Assembly: GCA_002328585.1 (NCBI GenBank)
Contig: DCUV01000002.1
Span: 1-61,128, forward strand
Source of the DNA: Spirochaetia bacterium UBA2205
Lineage (GTDB): Bacteria > Spirochaetota > UBA4802 > UB4802
DNA length: 61,128 nucleotides
Direction: 5' to 3'
Shown: positions 9,025-16,767 of the stretch, in pieces
How positions within the stretch are numbered: position 1 is the first letter of the stretch
How the letters are laid out: each line of letters starts with the position of its first letter
Notes under the pieces: generated by a model
Seen by the model: the letters and a program-made list of their open reading frames with translations, nothing else
Told to the model about the DNA's origin: nothing
The model's database searches: none
Position numbers and translations under genes: made by a program

Positions 9025-9547
9025 CGCAATTTACCTTTTGCTGTAATAAATGATACGCAATCCTTCCAGCAACATTAGTTTCACAAATTCTATAATGAGC
9101 ATAATGTAAATGCAAGCACTTTATATGTATTGTATCCTGTAACCCGCCAACGCCTCTTTTCAATATATTTAAATAGTCGTCATTAATGTCAGTACCAAAA
9201 TATTTTTCATATAAACTCTTTCTTAAAAAGTAGAAATGAGCATGTGCTTTTGCCATCTCCTGTTTTAACTGGTTATCTGAATTGATTAAATTTTCAATTT
9301 TTGTTATGTATCCTTTATTTTCAAGCTGGTGGATAGCATCATTGAGATAGGGACATGTAAGCCACAGAATATTGGACAACGATTGATAATCTATTACATC
9401 ATTAACTATAGGTGATAAAAGAATAATTTGAGGAAATCCAAAATTGCATTTTTCAAATATTCCGGCAACAGCATCGGTGGTTCCTTTAAGCTGCCATTGT
9501 AAAACCTGTAAGTCTCGCTGAGTAAGTGTAGAATTGTATGGTATCAT
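8990..9547 (-). CDS. DUF501-family protein
   Basis: DUF501 proteins have no settled function. The family pattern is visible: FGFPQIILLSPIV, then NILWLTCPYLNDAIHQLE, then an AHAHFYFLRKSLYE segment, then GVGGLQDTIHIKCLHLHYAH and a C-terminal NVAGRIAYHLL. The conserved Cys, His and KCLH...AH residues suggest a metal or nucleotide site. In many actinobacteria the gene follows eno and an ftsB-like gene. The same order is seen here, which supports the call. No clear ribosome site is seen, so coupling to the upstream gene 10 bp away is likely. Confidence 0.8.
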   Translation of the reverse strand: MIPYNSTLTQRDLQVLQWQLKGTTDAVAGIFEKCNFGFPQIILLSPIVNDVIDYQSLSNILWLTCPYLNDAIHQLENKGYITKIENLINSDNQLKQEMAKAHAHFYFLRKSLYEKYFGTDINDDYLNILKRGVGGLQDTIHIKCLHLHYAHYRICETNVAGRIAYHLLQQKVNCDDAICRVSLQK

Positions 9548-9557
9548 ATAGTATTTA

Positions 9558-10016
9558 TTATAGCACCATGCGTTTTTTTCTATAATGGAGCAACAACCCT
9601 GACATTATCAAAGCAGAAAATGTAATCCAGAATATTCGTCCATACTGGATATATTGCAAATATTTATCATGTTGTGTTTGGTATAATGAGTCTTCTCTAT
9701 GTTTTGTACTATCTGGTATATCTTTGAACTGATAAACCTTTGCTCCTGTGGGGATATAACCAGCATTGATGCTTTCCTGTAACATGTACATTGAATACAT
9801 TTTATTATTGTCCAGCCGATTGATCTTATCAATCTGCTGCTGTTTCAAAGCTATTTGATCCTGTATATGCTGGATAGCATGTTTAAGTACTATCCTCTTC
9901 AGTATGCCACTATCGCTCAATACAAAGAAGTACACACTGAAGAGGATAAGTATAATAATAAACAATGTAAATTTTGTGTTACGGTTTACCAATGGAATAA
10001 AATACCTTTCTGCCAT
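9558..10016 (-). CDS. FtsB/DivIC-like septum formation initiator
   Basis: A short cytoplasmic start, one membrane helix (FTLFIIILILFSVYFFVL), then a periplasmic coiled coil (LKHAIQHIQDQIALKQQQIDKINRL) are the layout of FtsB/DivIC, which bridges FtsL and FtsQ in the divisome. A second hydrophobic stretch near the C-terminus (ITFSALIMSGLLL) is unusual for FtsB. The ATG at 10016 is chosen; a GTG at 10034 is possible. Either start lies inside the 3' end of eno (overlap 38 bp or more), so the genes are translationally coupled. The position after eno is typical of this family. Confidence 0.75.
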   Translation of the reverse strand: MAERYFIPLVNRNTKFTLFIIILILFSVYFFVLSDSGILKRIVLKHAIQHIQDQIALKQQQIDKINRLDNNKMYSMYMLQESINAGYIPTGAKVYQFKDIPDSTKHREDSLYQTQHDKYLQYIQYGRIFWITFSALIMSGLLLHYRKKRMVL

Positions 10017-11271
10017 TAAATTTTGCAAAAGCACCTAACTGCTCTTCAATACGAAGAAGCTGATTATATTTTGCTAAACGGTCAGTGCGGGAAGCCGAAC
10101 CTGTTTTAATTAATCCAGTATTCATTGCAACTGCTAAATCAGCAATAGCAGGATCTTCGGTTTCTCCTGAACGATGTGATATAACAGCAGTGTAACCAGC
10201 ACGCTTTGCCATTTCAATTGCTTCGATAGTTTCGGTTAACGTGCCAATCTGATTTAATTTTATAAGTATGGAATTGGCTACCTTTTTTTCAATACCCTTC
10301 TGAAAGATTGAAGTATTGGTAACAAATACATCATCACCAACAAGCTGTACCGTATTCTTTGCTTTATCGGTTAACAGTTTCCAGCCATCCCAATCGTTTT
10401 CGGCCATACCGTCTTCTATTGAAATGATTGGATATTTATTTATCCATTCAAGATAAACATTTACCATCTCCTCAGATGTTTTCTCTGGTTTTGCTTCGGC
10501 TGCCATCACATATTTACCGTTTTTGTAAAATTCACTTGCTGCAGCATCTATAGCAAGGTAAATGTCCTGCCCTGCTTTAAAGCCTGCTTCTTTTATTGCT
10601 TCCAGAATTACCTCAAAAGCTTCGGCATTGGATTTTAAATTTGGTGCAAAACCTCCTTCATCGCCCACACCGGTATTATATCCTTTTTTAGTTAATACTT
10701 TTTTCAAAGAGTGAAATGTTTCAACACCCATGCGCAATGCTTCTTTGAAACTATCGGCACCTACCGGAACTATCATAAACTCCTGAATATCAACATTATT
10801 ATCAGCGTGTTTCCCGCCATTAAGGATATTCATCATTGGGACAGGCAACTCGCATGCTCCTACTCCGCCAATGTATTGATATAATGGCATCCCCAATGTT
10901 TCAGCAACCGCTTTGGCACATGCCATTGATACACCTAAAATTGCATTTGCTCCTAATTTAGCTTTGTTTGGTGTGCCATCAAGATCTATTAACGTTTTAT
11001 CAATCTCAATCTGACGTGACGCATCCATCTCAACCACAGCACCTGATATAATCTCATTGACATTTTGTACAGCCTTAAGCACACCCTTGCCATTATAACG
11101 TGCTTTGTCGCCATCCCTTAATTCAATTGCCTCATTTTCGCCAGTTGATGCACCTGACGGCACAGCAAACCTGCCAACAATCCCTGAAGAAAGCTCAACA
11201 TCAACTTCTACAGTAGGATTGCCCCGTGAATCTAAAATCTCACGTGCATGGACATCTGTTATAATAGTCAT
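9979..11271 (-). CDS. eno: Enolase (phosphopyruvate hydratase)
   Basis: Converts 2-phosphoglycerate to phosphoenolpyruvate in glycolysis. At 430 residues it has the usual length and start (MTIITDVHAREILDSRGNPTVEV). Visible landmarks are SGASTGENEA, the Mg-binding region IEDGMAENDWDGW and VGDDVFVTN, the catalytic Lys in ILIKLNQIGTLTET, and SHRSGETED. AAGGAG precedes the ATG. It heads a minus-strand operon eno-ftsB-DUF501-YrdC. Its promoter must lie in the 172-bp segment duplicated at 16485-16656. Confidence 0.97.
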   Translation of the reverse strand: MTIITDVHAREILDSRGNPTVEVDVELSSGIVGRFAVPSGASTGENEAIELRDGDKARYNGKGVLKAVQNVNEIISGAVVEMDASRQIEIDKTLIDLDGTPNKAKLGANAILGVSMACAKAVAETLGMPLYQYIGGVGACELPVPMMNILNGGKHADNNVDIQEFMIVPVGADSFKEALRMGVETFHSLKKVLTKKGYNTGVGDEGGFAPNLKSNAEAFEVILEAIKEAGFKAGQDIYLAIDAAASEFYKNGKYVMAAEAKPEKTSEEMVNVYLEWINKYPIISIEDGMAENDWDGWKLLTDKAKNTVQLVGDDVFVTNTSIFQKGIEKKVANSILIKLNQIGTLTETIEAIEMAKRAGYTAVISHRSGETEDPAIADLAVAMNTGLIKTGSASRTDRLAKYNQLLRIEEQLGAFAKFNGRKVFYSIGKP

Positions 11272-11278
11272 GATACTA

Positions 11279-11450
11279 CTCCTTCATAATTATAATATAC
11301 ATTATTTATAAGTAATAAATTTTCATAATCAATGCAATCATTGATAGCTGTAATGTGCAAGTATAATTTTACTTTTTGGTTTATAGTATACCAGGAATAT
11401 ATGTTCGATAGTTATTTTTAACCCTCCCTGTGCTAAAGGGAGGGCTATGG
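11279..11450. repeat. 172-bp direct repeat, left copy (eno promoter side)
   Basis: This segment matches 16485-16656 at 169 of 172 positions by direct comparison, in the same orientation, with a constant offset of 5206 bp. It is A/T-rich for the first 140 bp, then has a hairpin CCCTCCCT/AGGGAGGG (11422-11444). The left copy ends exactly where the IS1-type element begins. It contains the region upstream of eno. The right copy is upstream of fprA, so the pre-insertion site was probably a single divergent promoter region between these genes. Confidence 0.93.
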
Positions 11451-11452
11451 GA

Positions 11453-12142
11453 TCATGTATTAAATAACCGAAATGTCAATAATTCCTCTATCGACCATAC
11501 ATGATCAGTAATACCTGCTGCCATAGCTGGTGTTACATGTTTCAGCGTATCATTACTATAATACTGTAAACTACTATGCAGTAAGCAAAAATTGTAATAT
11601 GCGATAACTAACGCATTATGCCACCGTAAATACTCTTTCACCTTTGAATATCCTAACGTTTTTCGTGCCACTCGCTTATTGTGTTGGCGTAATGTTAAAT
11701 TACTTCGCTCAATAAATGCAGTATTGATTGTGCTGCTTATCGTTGATTGCGCTAACCGATGCTCAAGTGTCTTTTTTGTTCCATACACAAGCTTGCGTTC
11801 CACTTTTATGCACCGTCCCCGCTCTATATGCTTTACAACTTGTGCATAACAAAATCCTCGTGGTAATTGCTTCTGTCTACTACCGGGTACATATTTACCA
11901 AACACGTGTAGAATAACGGTTGTATATATCTCATTTCCGTCGGTTGTTATATAGCGTATTCTATTATTCGTGCGGTTCCGTACCATTGTCATAAGCCGAT
12001 GTGCATTCTCCTTTGTCCTTTTTTCTATACTATGTCCAATAATAAGCTTCGTTTCTGGACATATCGCCGTAAATGTCCACATATCTCCTTTTCGCTCCAG
12101 CCGCTTCTCTTCTTCTGTCAGTTTCCGCTCCTTCTTCATCAC
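11453..12142 (-). CDS. IS1-type transposase, OrfB (catalytic part)
   Basis: This frame holds the catalytic domain. It is open upstream of its first ATG to about 12195, where QVDEYWGFVMKK supplies the first Asp, so it is almost certainly made only as an OrfA-OrfB fusion. The second Asp is in YITTDGNEIYTT and the Glu in AFIERSNLTLRQHNKR, the IS1-family arrangement. The strand entering the fusion is read after a -1 slip on an A8 run near 12195-12205. About 230 residues follow the first ATG and about 245 come from the frameshift point. Confidence 0.85.
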   Translation of the reverse strand: MMKKERKLTEEEKRLERKGDMWTFTAICPETKLIIGHSIEKRTKENAHRLMTMVRNRTNNRIRYITTDGNEIYTTVILHVFGKYVPGSRQKQLPRGFCYAQVVKHIERGRCIKVERKLVYGTKKTLEHRLAQSTISSTINTAFIERSNLTLRQHNKRVARKTLGYSKVKEYLRWHNALVIAYYNFCLLHSSLQYYSNDTLKHVTPAMAAGITDHVWSIEELLTFRLFNT

Positions 12143-12189
12143 AAATCCCCAATATTCATCAACCTGTATTTCCGTACACGCAACATCCT

Positions 12190-12561
12190 TTACCGTTTTT
12201 TTTCCACCATCTCACAGTGCTTCCCCCCAGCTTTTACTAATGAAACCACTGTGTTCTTATTTACCCCAAATACCCGTGCTGTTGCCTGTATCCCCATGCC
12301 TTCACTGATACAATGAAGCATCTGCATACTCTTCTTTCTCCCTATCTTCTTGTGATAAAATAGCGTCCCTTTATTCTCAGAAAACTTTCGCCCACAAATT
12401 GTACAGCGTACATACATAATATCCTTGTTCTTCCCATCATAATGAGCAAATACGATATTTCCCTTCCCTTCTACTATATACGCTTTACAATCTTTATTAA
12501 GACATACAAACTTGCTTGTATCAATGTGGCTGTATTTGCTGTTTCGTTTTTGTGCTCCCAT
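12190..12561 (-). CDS. IS1-type transposase, OrfA (DNA-binding part)
   Basis: OrfA has a Zn-finger region (FVCLNKDCKAY and YVRCTICGRKFSENKGT) followed by a helix-turn-helix (IQATARVFGVNKNTVVSLVKAGG), as in InsA of IS1. The start at 12561 (MGAQKRNS) has GGAGGGAGG just upstream; the ATG at 12603 lacks support. It ends in GTG GAA AAA AAA CGG TAA. A -1 slip on the A8 run brings the ribosome into OrfB (K-T-V-K-D-V). IS1 uses the same kind of A-rich slippery site. Confidence 0.83.
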   Translation of the reverse strand: MGAQKRNSKYSHIDTSKFVCLNKDCKAYIVEGKGNIVFAHYDGKNKDIMYVRCTICGRKFSENKGTLFYHKKIGRKKSMQMLHCISEGMGIQATARVFGVNKNTVVSLVKAGGKHCEMVEKKR

Positions 12562-12644
12562 ATCCTCCCTCCATAACAATATCGTTATGACTATGAAGGT
12601 CAATTATTGTGCCCCTTTAAAAAATTAATAGCATTTTTTTAAAA

Positions 12645-12790
12645 TTATTTATGTTCCCGAAATATTAATACATAACCGGCAAGTTCCAGCCCCAATTTTC
12701 GCTTGAATTCTTCACTGTAATGTTTTCTTGTTATCATGATCCCATTCTCCTGAAACTCTTTAGTTTTGTCACTCCAGTTTCAGGGGGTCA
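12645..12790 (-). mobile_element. Remnant of an IS3-type element (left end plus OrfA start)
   Basis: On the minus strand the remnant begins with TGACCCCCTGAAACTGGAG, like many IS3-family ends, followed by a 30-codon frame at 12737-12645 starting MITRKHYSEEFKRKLGLELAG. That matches the N-terminus of IS3 OrfA proteins, after which the similarity stops. The rest of the element has been lost, apparently to the IS1-type insertion. Confidence 0.6.
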
Positions 12791-12859
12791 GTCTAGGATT
12801 TTTATAAAGCCGAGTAGGAATTCGCGCATGAGTTCGTTAGGTAATTCTTCTTTTTTCAT
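12788..12859 (-). pseudogene. Truncated PadR-like regulator start
   Basis: The ATG at 12859 opens MKKEELPNELMREFLLGFIKI, resembling the first helix of PadR-family winged-helix regulators (ELLLGFIKIHILHHA). The frame then runs into the IS3-type end and stops at 12788. Only about 22 residues survive, so the family call is tentative. The gap from 12860 to 13063 holds its leader and no further gene. Confidence 0.4.
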
Positions 12860-13063
12860 AAACCGTACCGTGTGCAGTGAGGGTGCATGGAACAAATGAT
12901 TAACGGTGCAACGATAGCGGTAAAAAGTATATTCTTTTTTTGTTTTTTATCATCATGGGAGAAAACATGGTTTCGCTACATCGGTGACGTTTGAGACGGG
13001 GGCTACGACCAGAGGGAGCGCTGGAACGACACGGATACTGAAGAGGGCGGAATGACGACGGAC

Positions 13064-13939
13064 TTATAACGTTAATGAAACGGTCACATAGGTGAAAGAA
13101 TCCGTTTTTTTAACCAGGCCTACGGGAGGCGGATCGTTGTTGAATTTGTAAATATAACCTGCCGATAGTTCGAAGTGTTTTACCACGGTGATGCCGGCCG
13201 ACACGTCGTGATAATACTTGTAATCGGACGTATTATTCATGTCGAAACTGTGAAAAAACGCGTAGGTAAGCCGTATGATCTCAATTGGCGTGATCCTGGC
13301 ATGGAACCTGCTGGTCCAGTACCAGTGTCTTTCCCATCCAAACCTGTAATACTCAAACCCGTAATATTTTTCGTACAGGTTCGTCGGGGCGCCTGTTATA
13401 TCGATCTTCCAGAAGTAGTTCTTGAAGAATATTATTTTTGGCCCGAAGCCCGTATAATTCCTGTAATAGAGCAACGCCTTTTTGTCATGTTCCGACAGGT
13501 TAAACGCCGTCAATTCCAGCCTCTGGAGCAGATAGTAGCCGAGATTCACTTCTCCTGACCAGTTCCTTTCAGTCAGGTCGCCGTTTTCTTTTTTATAGAA
13601 ATATTTGAATCCGATCCCGACTTCAAGGGTTTCGTTGTCGAATTCAAACTCCGCTTTTGCGTTCCACTCCAGGCTGTCGGTGTTCCCCTCTTTTAACAGA
13701 TAGATCCCACCGGCTTTGAATTCCCATAAGCGCTCGTCCGGTCCTTTCACCTTCTGTACGTATGAGAATATGCTCTCCTTCTTCTCGCCTTGCGGCGATT
13801 CGTCCGCCCCTTCTTTCACGTCCCCCTGCAGCACTTTCTCCTTCGTGTCTAATTTCGTGCCGTCGTCAATTTCCCCGGCATAAGAAATCCCGATTGTTAA
13901 GAAGATCATGAAGGCCGTGTACGCAATGATCTGTTTCAT
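13064..13939 (-). CDS. Outer-membrane beta-barrel protein (DUF481-like)
   Basis: A signal peptide (MKQIIAYTAFMIFLTIGISYAG) is followed by an acidic linker and then alternating amphipathic strands rich in Tyr, Trp and Phe (LEWNAKAEFEFDNETLEVGIGFKY..., ending VTVSLTL), the pattern of a beta-barrel. It resembles DUF481 (YdiY-like) proteins of about 290 residues. The start at 13939 is fixed by GGGGGAGG upstream; the longer open frame to 14218 overlaps the neighbouring lipoprotein and is not real coding. The GC content and codon use are far above the rest of the window, so it is foreign. It is last of three co-directed genes. Confidence 0.75.
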   Translation of the reverse strand: MKQIIAYTAFMIFLTIGISYAGEIDDGTKLDTKEKVLQGDVKEGADESPQGEKKESIFSYVQKVKGPDERLWEFKAGGIYLLKEGNTDSLEWNAKAEFEFDNETLEVGIGFKYFYKKENGDLTERNWSGEVNLGYYLLQRLELTAFNLSEHDKKALLYYRNYTGFGPKIIFFKNYFWKIDITGAPTNLYEKYYGFEYYRFGWERHWYWTSRFHARITPIEIIRLTYAFFHSFDMNNTSDYKYYHDVSAGITVVKHFELSAGYIYKFNNDPPPVGLVKKTDSFTYVTVSLTL

Positions 13940-14019
13940 ATGAGCCTCCCCCGTCAGGAGCGAACGTTCCTCATTGCAATTCGCTCCTAGCGGACAATTA
14001 ATTCTGGTGCACCGTTTGT

Positions 14020-14712
14020 TCATCCCGCGACGGTGAACCGCGCCAGCTCGTGAATATGCAATTCCCGCTCGATCGCGAGGACCCGTTCCACGGTGTCGGC
14101 GAATCCGTGCTCGCCGAACTTTTCGTGCTCCCGGTCCTCGAAACGCTCGCCCAGCTCGTGGTATTCGGAGGGGGATACGATCGTCCGAAATGCCGGGAAA
14201 AGCACCGTGTCCTCCCACCCCATGTGGGATCGGAACATCCGCACGAACGCGCGGAGCCTTTCCGCCGTGCGTCGCGGGTCCGGGACCTCCCCCTTCAGCC
14301 TGGCTGAAGCCGTTATGCCGTCCATGACCCTGCGGCCCGCGTCATGCTGGGCCTGGAGCACGTTCACGAGATCCACCCGGACGTTCCTCGTCCTGAACCG
14401 CGGGAAGAGGAATTCCTCCTCGAGCTTTTCATGATAGTTTTCAATAAAATTCCGAAGTATCCCCGCGGCGTCGCGAAACGCGTTCGCCGGCGCATGGCCG
14501 CCGGCGGCCATGGCGTTCGACAGCTCGTCGAATATCAGCAGTAGCCGCTCCAGGACCCCGTGTTCGCCCATGAGGTCCTCGACCGGCGACACCTCGGTCT
14601 TTCCGTCTTTTTTGCATCCGGCGAACAAGATTCCTCCCGCGGAAAGAGCTGCCGCTCCCATGACCATCTTCTGGATAAAATCCCGTCTGTTTACCTGGTT
14701 AGACTCTTTCAT
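14020..14712 (-). CDS. Exported hemerythrin-domain lipoprotein
   Basis: The N-terminus has a twin-arginine signal (RRDFIQK) and a lipobox (FAGC), so it is probably exported folded and lipid-anchored. The rest is a four-helix hemerythrin-like domain with His/Glu ligands for a di-iron site: MGEHGVLERLL, IENYHEKLEEEFLFPRF, LQAQHDAGRRVM, FRSHMGWEDTVLFPAF. Such domains bind O2 or NO or sense iron and redox state. AGGAGG precedes the ATG. It lies between a beta-barrel and a polyferredoxin gene, all GC-rich and on one strand, so the three may form a redox system at the cell envelope; that is inference. Confidence 0.82.
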   Translation of the reverse strand: MKESNQVNRRDFIQKMVMGAAALSAGGILFAGCKKDGKTEVSPVEDLMGEHGVLERLLLIFDELSNAMAAGGHAPANAFRDAAGILRNFIENYHEKLEEEFLFPRFRTRNVRVDLVNVLQAQHDAGRRVMDGITASARLKGEVPDPRRTAERLRAFVRMFRSHMGWEDTVLFPAFRTIVSPSEYHELGERFEDREHEKFGEHGFADTVERVLAIERELHIHELARFTVAG

Positions 14713-14767
14713 AGCTTCCTCCTTTTGTTTAATATAAGTTTACAGCGTTAAGGCATTCTCCGGTCGT

Positions 14768-16183
14768 TTATCGCGCCACGTAACGCCATAGAGCGATTGT
14801 CACGATGAAGATGCCTCCATAAAGCGCCGGTATCAATTGATAGATTCTCCCCTTCCATCCGGTTTGCAATGACGTGGTTACCGCTTGAATTGTTCTGACC
14901 GCAATGATGATACCTCCCGCCATTATAAGCGTAAGAAGCAAAGTAACAAGAAGTTCAGTCCATCCCGGCAGGGGGGCAACGAACGTCGTCCCGGCGACTA
15001 TGCTTTTGGCGGCCTCCATGCCCGCCGTGTCCCTGAAAGAAAGCGGCAGGTAGGGGATTCGCGAGGATATTTTCAGCACGGATTTGCACAGGTGCGCCGC
15101 CGCCATGAGGGGAATGAAGGCGACGCCGAAATTGCGCAGGTATTCAATTATCGATATGCGCGACCCGCCCAATAAACCCGCGAAGTACGGTATCCCCCAT
15201 ACCATCGCTGGAATCGCGATGAAAAGCACCGCCGAATCCACCATGCCCGCGGCAAATGGTCCCGTAACGCCGAGAATGGATTTCATCGTTCCCGGAATGA
15301 AAGTGAGGACGTCATTCGATGCATTCCATTCCGACAGTATCTCGCTGATGACGAAGCCCGATACAATGAGGAGAAAAAAAGCCTCGGCGTTCGTAACGGG
15401 ACGGTGTTCGTAGAGCCCTTTTGCAAAACCCGTCCATGTGAATCCGGGATTGGGCCTTCCCGTAATGTTTCCCGGGTTGAATCTGCCGCACGTTTTCCTG
15501 CATCCCATGCAGAGGATGCAATAGGTGTTGTCTTCGATTTTTGCGGGGTAGATGTCCACCCCGCAGCTTTTTGCAGAGAGGTTGTATGTATAATCCTTGC
15601 GTATACACGACTTGTCCTTGCAGCTTTTGCAAATATCGGCGTCCTTGACCCGGTAGCCGATCGGCGCAATCCGTGCGTAGAGCCCCAGGAGGAATCCCAC
15701 GGGACATACATATCTGCAGAAGGTGTTTTTCTCGAAGATGAGCCCGGTGACCACCGAAACGCCCGCGATCGACAGGAGATATATCGCCATCATGGTCGGA
15801 TCACGGTGTATCTTCAGCACCTGTATTCCCATGAAGAGGATGATCGCGTAGAATATGGTTATGGCCCACCCTGAAAGGATCCATTGAGGTCGTTTTCTTT
15901 TAAGTCCCATTTTTGCTGCCAGCGACGTGATGAGCTCCACGGGACACACGAAACACCAGACCCTGCCGATGAAAATCGCGACGATGACGATGAGGGGCCA
16001 CCAGAACGACCAGACAAAAAGGTTCCCCAGGTTGGTATTGCGAAGTTCCTTTAACAATGCTCCGTCGGTTGAATGGGCCTGTAATCCCGTATACACAAGA
16101 AACCCGAACGCGGCGAGTGACACGATGCGTAGCGCGTTAGGGATCGTGATGTGGTAAACCATCTTGTTGATTCTGCCAAACAT
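14768..16183 (-). CDS. NapH/NosR-like membrane polyferredoxin
   Basis: An integral-membrane electron-transfer protein of about 470 residues. It has many hydrophobic segments, two CP motifs near cluster or haem sites (CFVCPVELI and FCRYVCPVGF) and two ferredoxin-like clusters, CKSCKDKSC and CILCMGCRKTC. These are the marks of the NapH/NosR/CcoG group, which pass electrons across the membrane. The start at 16183 (MFGRINKMVY) has AGGAG upstream. The frame is open to 16264, but the extra 27 residues are an IS110 transposase start fused in frame and are not part of this protein. It is first gene of the GC-rich trio. Confidence 0.8.
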   Translation of the reverse strand: MFGRINKMVYHITIPNALRIVSLAAFGFLVYTGLQAHSTDGALLKELRNTNLGNLFVWSFWWPLIVIVAIFIGRVWCFVCPVELITSLAAKMGLKRKRPQWILSGWAITIFYAIILFMGIQVLKIHRDPTMMAIYLLSIAGVSVVTGLIFEKNTFCRYVCPVGFLLGLYARIAPIGYRVKDADICKSCKDKSCIRKDYTYNLSAKSCGVDIYPAKIEDNTYCILCMGCRKTCGRFNPGNITGRPNPGFTWTGFAKGLYEHRPVTNAEAFFLLIVSGFVISEILSEWNASNDVLTFIPGTMKSILGVTGPFAAGMVDSAVLFIAIPAMVWGIPYFAGLLGGSRISIIEYLRNFGVAFIPLMAAAHLCKSVLKISSRIPYLPLSFRDTAGMEAAKSIVAGTTFVAPLPGWTELLVTLLLTLIMAGGIIIAVRTIQAVTTSLQTGWKGRIYQLIPALYGGIFIVTIALWRYVAR

Positions 16184-16484
16184 ATTGCTGCTCCTATAAA
16201 AACCTGTACTGCTATCATATGCTGTAAACTGATTTTTGTGTAAATCGATTCCTACATATCTCATATAGTACCCCCGTTAAGAGTATTCTGAACAGGGCCT
16301 CTTCGGTGTTGCTCCATTCTCCTATCCGACCTCGCAGGTCATTGAATGGTACGGTTACAGTCCCTCATTCTCCTTCCCGGCCTTTTTGACCACATACCAT
16401 GACGAACGGTAACCTGCCTGTTCATATTGACATTATGAACAGATTTTGCTTCTCACCGCAACTATTTTGACTTTTTTATCATTC
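16184..16484 (-). mobile_element. IS110-family left end with transposase start (remnant)
   Basis: On the minus strand an ATG at 16264 opens MRYVGIDLHKNQFTAY, the unmistakable N-terminus of IS110-type DEDD transposases, which then breaks off after about 16 residues at the polyferredoxin leader. The 220 bp before it (16265-16484) is noncoding and inverted-repeat-rich. In IS110 elements this 5' leader encodes the bridge RNA. It abuts the right 172-bp repeat exactly. Confidence 0.75.
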
Positions 16485-16656
16485 CTCCTTCATAATTATA
16501 ATATACATTATTTATAAGTAATAAATTTTCATAATCAATGTAATCATTGATAGCTGTAATGTGCAAGTATAATTTTACTTTTTGGTTTATAGTATACCAG
16601 GAATATATGTTCGATAGTTATTTTTAACCCTCCCTGTGCTAAAGGAAGGGCCATGG
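16485..16656. repeat. 172-bp direct repeat, right copy (fprA side)
   Basis: This is the second copy of 11279-11450, differing at three positions (one C/T in the AT-rich part and two in or beside the GGGAGGG hairpin arm). One of these breaks a pair of the hairpin. From here to 16767 no other gene is seen; the promoter of fprA probably lies in or just after this copy. Confidence 0.93.
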
Positions 16657-16767
16657 TGGGTTGCATCACTGAAAAATATATTTCATGCAAAATAATTCTT
16701 GAACAATTCAGAACACTTGCTATCAATTTAATAATTGAACTATTTCAATATCCAGAAGGAGCGTACA

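Larger units (their letters stand above)
11451..12620 (-). mobile_element. IS1-family-like insertion sequence
   Basis: Two overlapping reading frames, OrfA and OrfB, encode a DDE transposase of IS1 type joined by a slippery A-run. The element starts where the 172-bp repeat ends. Its outer end lies somewhere in 12605-12640. I could not define clear terminal inverted repeats or a target duplication by eye, so the outer boundary is approximate. The frames look intact, so the copy may still be active. Confidence 0.8.

Noticed and set aside
13940..14218. The open frame of the beta-barrel gene extends about 93 codons upstream to 14218
   Set aside because: It lies antisense-free but inside the hemerythrin gene in another frame; the ATG at 13939 has a strong ribosome site and a signal peptide starts there.
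16184..16264. N-terminal 27 codons joined to the polyferredoxin gene
   Set aside because: They encode an IS110 transposase start; the polyferredoxin has its own ribosome site and ATG at 16183.
11279..16656. 172-bp repeats as terminal repeats of a composite transposon
   Set aside because: They are direct, carry no transposase, and contain the promoter regions of chromosomal genes, so a duplicated host sequence fits better.
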